The notes under the pieces are model-generated. The model did not search any database. It was not told the origin of the DNA and saw only the letters and a list, made by a program, of their open reading frames with translations. The translations under genes were made by a program, and so were the position numbers. 64,000 bases of DNA from Actinomycetospora endophytica (GTDB lineage: Bacteria; Actinomycetota; Actinomycetes; Mycobacteriales; Pseudonocardiaceae), in contig NZ_JAJNDB010000001.1 in the NCBI RefSeq assembly GCF_021026375.1, positions 310,001-374,000 of the forward strand. Reading direction: 5' to 3'. Below are positions 61,935-64,000 of this stretch, piece after piece; the first letter of the stretch is position 1, and each line of letters begins with the position of its first letter.

Positions 61935-63020
61935 TCACTGCCGGGCGCCGTGTGCCACGAGCCACTCGCCGTCGAGGATGCTGCACAGCGACGTCGTGGA
62001 GCTCAACAGACCCAGCACGGCGGGGTCGGCCGCGTGCACCAGGGCCCGCGCACCGCGCCGGACGACGACGCCGGGCGCGCCCAGCAGACCCGCCGTCACC
62101 GGCGACAACCGTCCCTGGACGGCCGCCGCGCCCTCGTCGTGGGCGGAGCGCACGAGGTGGTCGAGCACCGGCGCGGGGTCGCCGGTGGCGCCGACCTGCA
62201 CGACCTCGGCCACCCCCGCCGGGGGCAGCAGGTAGAGGAACCACCCGAGCACCCGTCCCGTCGTCCCTCGCACCAGGCGGGCGGTGAGGTGGCCGCGGTC
62301 GTTCAACCGGCCCAGCTCGGCGAACACCCAGGTCAGCCAGGCGGGGTCGTAGTCCGGGTGCAGCCGGAGCCGCTTGCCCTGCGCGGCGACCGAGTCGGCG
62401 AGCAGCTCCGGGGTGAGGATCTCCGTGCTGCCGGTGGGGTCCGGCGGGGGCGGCGGGCCGAGGCGCCCGAACCGGGCGGCCAGCGCGTCCCACGGTGCAC
62501 CCGCGAGCCGCGCGCCCCGGCCGAGTGCGGGAGCCCGCCGGCCGGCGAGCGCACCCGCCGTCGCACCCGCCCGCAGGATGCGCCACCACGCCACCGACGA
62601 CCCGACCATCTCCTGCCCGCCGAGGCCCGCCCAGAGGCCGCGGGAGTCGTCGTTGGCGCGATCGGCGACGGTGAGTTCCTGCGGGCCGGCGAGCAGCTTG
62701 CGGTTGAGCAGCACCCCGACCCCGCGCGAGCGCCAGTCCGGGTGCGCGACGAGGTTGCTGCTCACCGCCATCCGCACCGAGCGGCCGTCCAGACGCATCC
62801 GCCGGGTGTTGGCGGCGATGAACCCGACGATGCCGCCGTCGGCGTCCTCGTGGACGAGCGAGGGGATCTCCGGGTCGGCCCACGGGTCGTCGACGACCAC
62901 CCGGGCGAAGTACTCCGCGACCCGCGGGTTCGGCTCGTGCTGCCCCGAGCGCATGACCAGCTCGAACAGTGCGCTGACCTGTGGCAGGTCGGCGCGTTCC
63001 AGTGCGCGGATGCCCGTCAT
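61935..63020 (-). CDS. GNAT-fold acyltransferase, two-domain
   Basis: A 361-residue protein. The N-terminal GNAT domain has the acetyl-CoA loop NLVAHPDWRSRGVGVLLNRK (about residues 91-110), followed by a linker and a second GNAT-like half (LHPDYDPAWLTWVFAELGRL to LLSSTTSLCSIL). Double-GNAT proteins of this length accompany glycosyltransferases and acylate sugars or amines. It starts the minus-strand locus; the glycosyltransferase follows at once. No regulator is adjacent. The promoter region (63021-63272) is shared with the divergent Gly/Ser-rich protein. Confidence 0.85.
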   Translation of the reverse strand: MTGIRALERADLPQVSALFELVMRSGQHEPNPRVAEYFARVVVDDPWADPEIPSLVHEDADGGIVGFIAANTRRMRLDGRSVRMAVSSNLVAHPDWRSRGVGVLLNRKLLAGPQELTVADRANDDSRGLWAGLGGQEMVGSSVAWWRILRAGATAGALAGRRAPALGRGARLAGAPWDALAARFGRLGPPPPPDPTGSTEILTPELLADSVAAQGKRLRLHPDYDPAWLTWVFAELGRLNDRGHLTARLVRGTTGRVLGWFLYLLPPAGVAEVVQVGATGDPAPVLDHLVRSAHDEGAAAVQGRLSPVTAGLLGAPGVVVRRGARALVHAADPAVLGLLSSTTSLCSILDGEWLVAHGARQ

Positions 63021-63272
63021 CCGGCGGAGGGTAGACCGGTCCCGGATTCTGTCCGTGTGTGCCGGGGCGTCCGGGTGCGGGAGATCGGCGGTACCAGTGG
63101 CTGCGGGACGTCTCCCGCTCTTTGGTGATCAGGAGCACTCCACGCACCTGAGCCGGCGCGACAACCTGCCGCCAGTACCCCTCATCGGTGGGTGTGCCGA
63201 ACAGATATGACCCGCCGGTACTCGCACCGTCGGCCGATGGGCACGGGGCGTGGACGCTCCTACTCTGAGTAG

Positions 63273-63958
63273 GTGACCCAGCTCGTCGACGACCTGCGCG
63301 AGCGGCCGGTGCTCGTGCACGTCGCGCCGGAGCCGGTCCCTACCGGGAGGGGGCGGCCCGGTCTGCTGCGCGGGACGGGCGTCGCGGTGCTCGTCGTCGT
63401 GGCCGTCGGTGGCGGGGTGCTGGGCGGTGGCGCGCTCGTCCACGGGCTGCTGGATCTCTCCGGGCCGACCCACGCGGCCGGCCCGCTCTGGTTCGCGCCG
63501 CCGCCGTCGTTGCTCGATCTCACCGGGGTCACGCCGGTCCCGGTGGCCGGCGCGCCGATCGTCCCGGTCGACCCGACCCCGCCGGCGAGCGCCGTCGTCG
63601 CGGACGGTCGCGGCGGCCCGGGGCCACGGGGCTCCGACGGCGGCGACGGCGGCGGCGGTGCGTCCGGCTCGGGCTCCGGGAACGGCCAGGGCGGGTCGTC
63701 CGGTCAGGACTCGTCGGGACAGGGTTCGTCGGGTCAGTCGTACGGGCGGGCTCCGGACGCAGCAGCGGGGGCGACAACGGTGGCGGCGCCGCCAAGAAGA
63801 ACGGCGACGACGGCGGCAGCGGGCACGGCTCGAGCGGCGGCTCCGGCTCCGGCAGCAACTCCGGATCCGGCAACAGTGGCTCCGGCGGCAGCGGGTCGGG
63901 CGGCAGCTCCGGCTCCGGCGGCAGCGGCGGCGGTTCCGGCGGCTCGTCCTACGGCTGA
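63273..63958 (+). CDS. Membrane-anchored Gly/Ser-rich protein, frameshifted
   Basis: GTG 63273 opens a protein with a short cytosolic start (VTQLVDDLRERPVLVHVAPE), one membrane helix (TGVAVLVVVAVGGGVLGGGA), an extracytoplasmic Pro-rich part and a Gly/Ser/Gln-rich tail. Around 63745 (GGGCGGG) the Gly/Ser-rich reading moves to another frame (SSGGDNGGGAAKKNGDDGG, then Gly-Ser repeats ending GGSSYG at TGA 63956-63958). One G missing from that run would explain it. In the sequence as given, the original frame runs alanine-rich to the window end. It is probably a cell-surface low-complexity protein. Confidence 0.6.
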
Positions 63959-64000
63959 CCGAGCACCCGGCAGGACTGAGTGGCGCCGTTCGCTCGTCGG

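Noticed and set aside
59958..63128. 1056-residue plus-strand frame opposite the glycosyltransferase and acyltransferase
   Set aside because: Val/Arg/Gly/His-rich shadow lacking motifs; both minus-strand genes have complete domains.
63021..63272. Possible small gene in the divergent region before the Gly/Ser-rich protein
   Set aside because: No frame with a ribosome site and consistent codon use; the region looks like a promoter only.

Overview
This is a very GC-rich (roughly 70-75%) actinobacterial chromosome segment. Frequent GTG starts, GTGA/ATGA stop-start overlaps, many luciferase-like flavin oxidoreductases, two P450s, a FurA-KatG pair, an AfsR/SARP-type regulator, an NDMA-type alcohol dehydrogenase and PucR/HxlR/TetR regulators point to a soil Pseudonocardiales-type organism (inference; no rRNA or tRNA gene is present to confirm it). 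No CRISPR array, integrase, transposase gene or origin was seen.

Layout. (1) 1-9.7 kb, catabolic block: alkylsulfatase (cut by the window edge), two AhpD/CMD-like proteins, then a minus-strand operon (luciferase-like monooxygenase, two SDRs, PaaK-like CoA ligase) divergent from a P450-TetR pair. (2) 9.8-13.6 kb: a luciferase-like oxidoreductase, a 2-ketopropyl-CoM reductase/carboxylase homologue keeping the active-site signature, and, convergent, an epoxyalkane:CoM transferase-like zinc protein with a perfect Crp/GlxR-type palindrome upstream. Together they suggest coenzyme-M-dependent epoxide or ketone metabolism. (3) 13.7-18.8 kb: GNAT, then an overlapping MEDS sensor / PucR regulator / BisC-type molybdoenzyme operon. 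(4) 18.8-26.6 kb: small metabolic genes, a secreted rodlin-like protein, a lipoprotein lyase, a hydrolase-LuxR fusion, methyltransferase, DJ-1, rhodanese and amidohydrolase; two genes here look internally deleted in frame. (5) 26.6-30.0 kb: a lower-GC island with a frameshifted membrane TPR protein and a translationally coupled partner of unknown function. (6) 30-41 kb: GtrA, a cis-CaaD-like tautomerase divergent from HxlR with two matching 23-bp palindromes, SDRs, a truncated ltrA, a CPA1 antiporter and a 1140-residue AfsR-like regulator. (7) 41-47.8 kb: a decayed monooxygenase, P450, acyl-CoA synthetase, aldo/keto reductase, FMO-like protein, TrmO and MOSC. (8) 47.8-55.1 kb: KatG-FurA, AmtB, NDMA-type ADH, MoxR-VWA pair. 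(9) 55.1-63.0 kb: a minus-strand biosynthetic locus (acyltransferase, fused GT2-GT4 glycosyltransferase, carbamoyltransferase, luciferase-like oxidoreductase, stand-alone adenylation enzyme, carrier protein).

A 74-78 bp hairpin repeat occurs three times (35.2, 46.9, 55.1 kb). Its terminal TAG is used as the stop codon of four flanking genes, so it probably acts as a mobile stop/terminator cassette. Several genes carry single-base indels in short G/C runs, which may be assembly errors or true decay.
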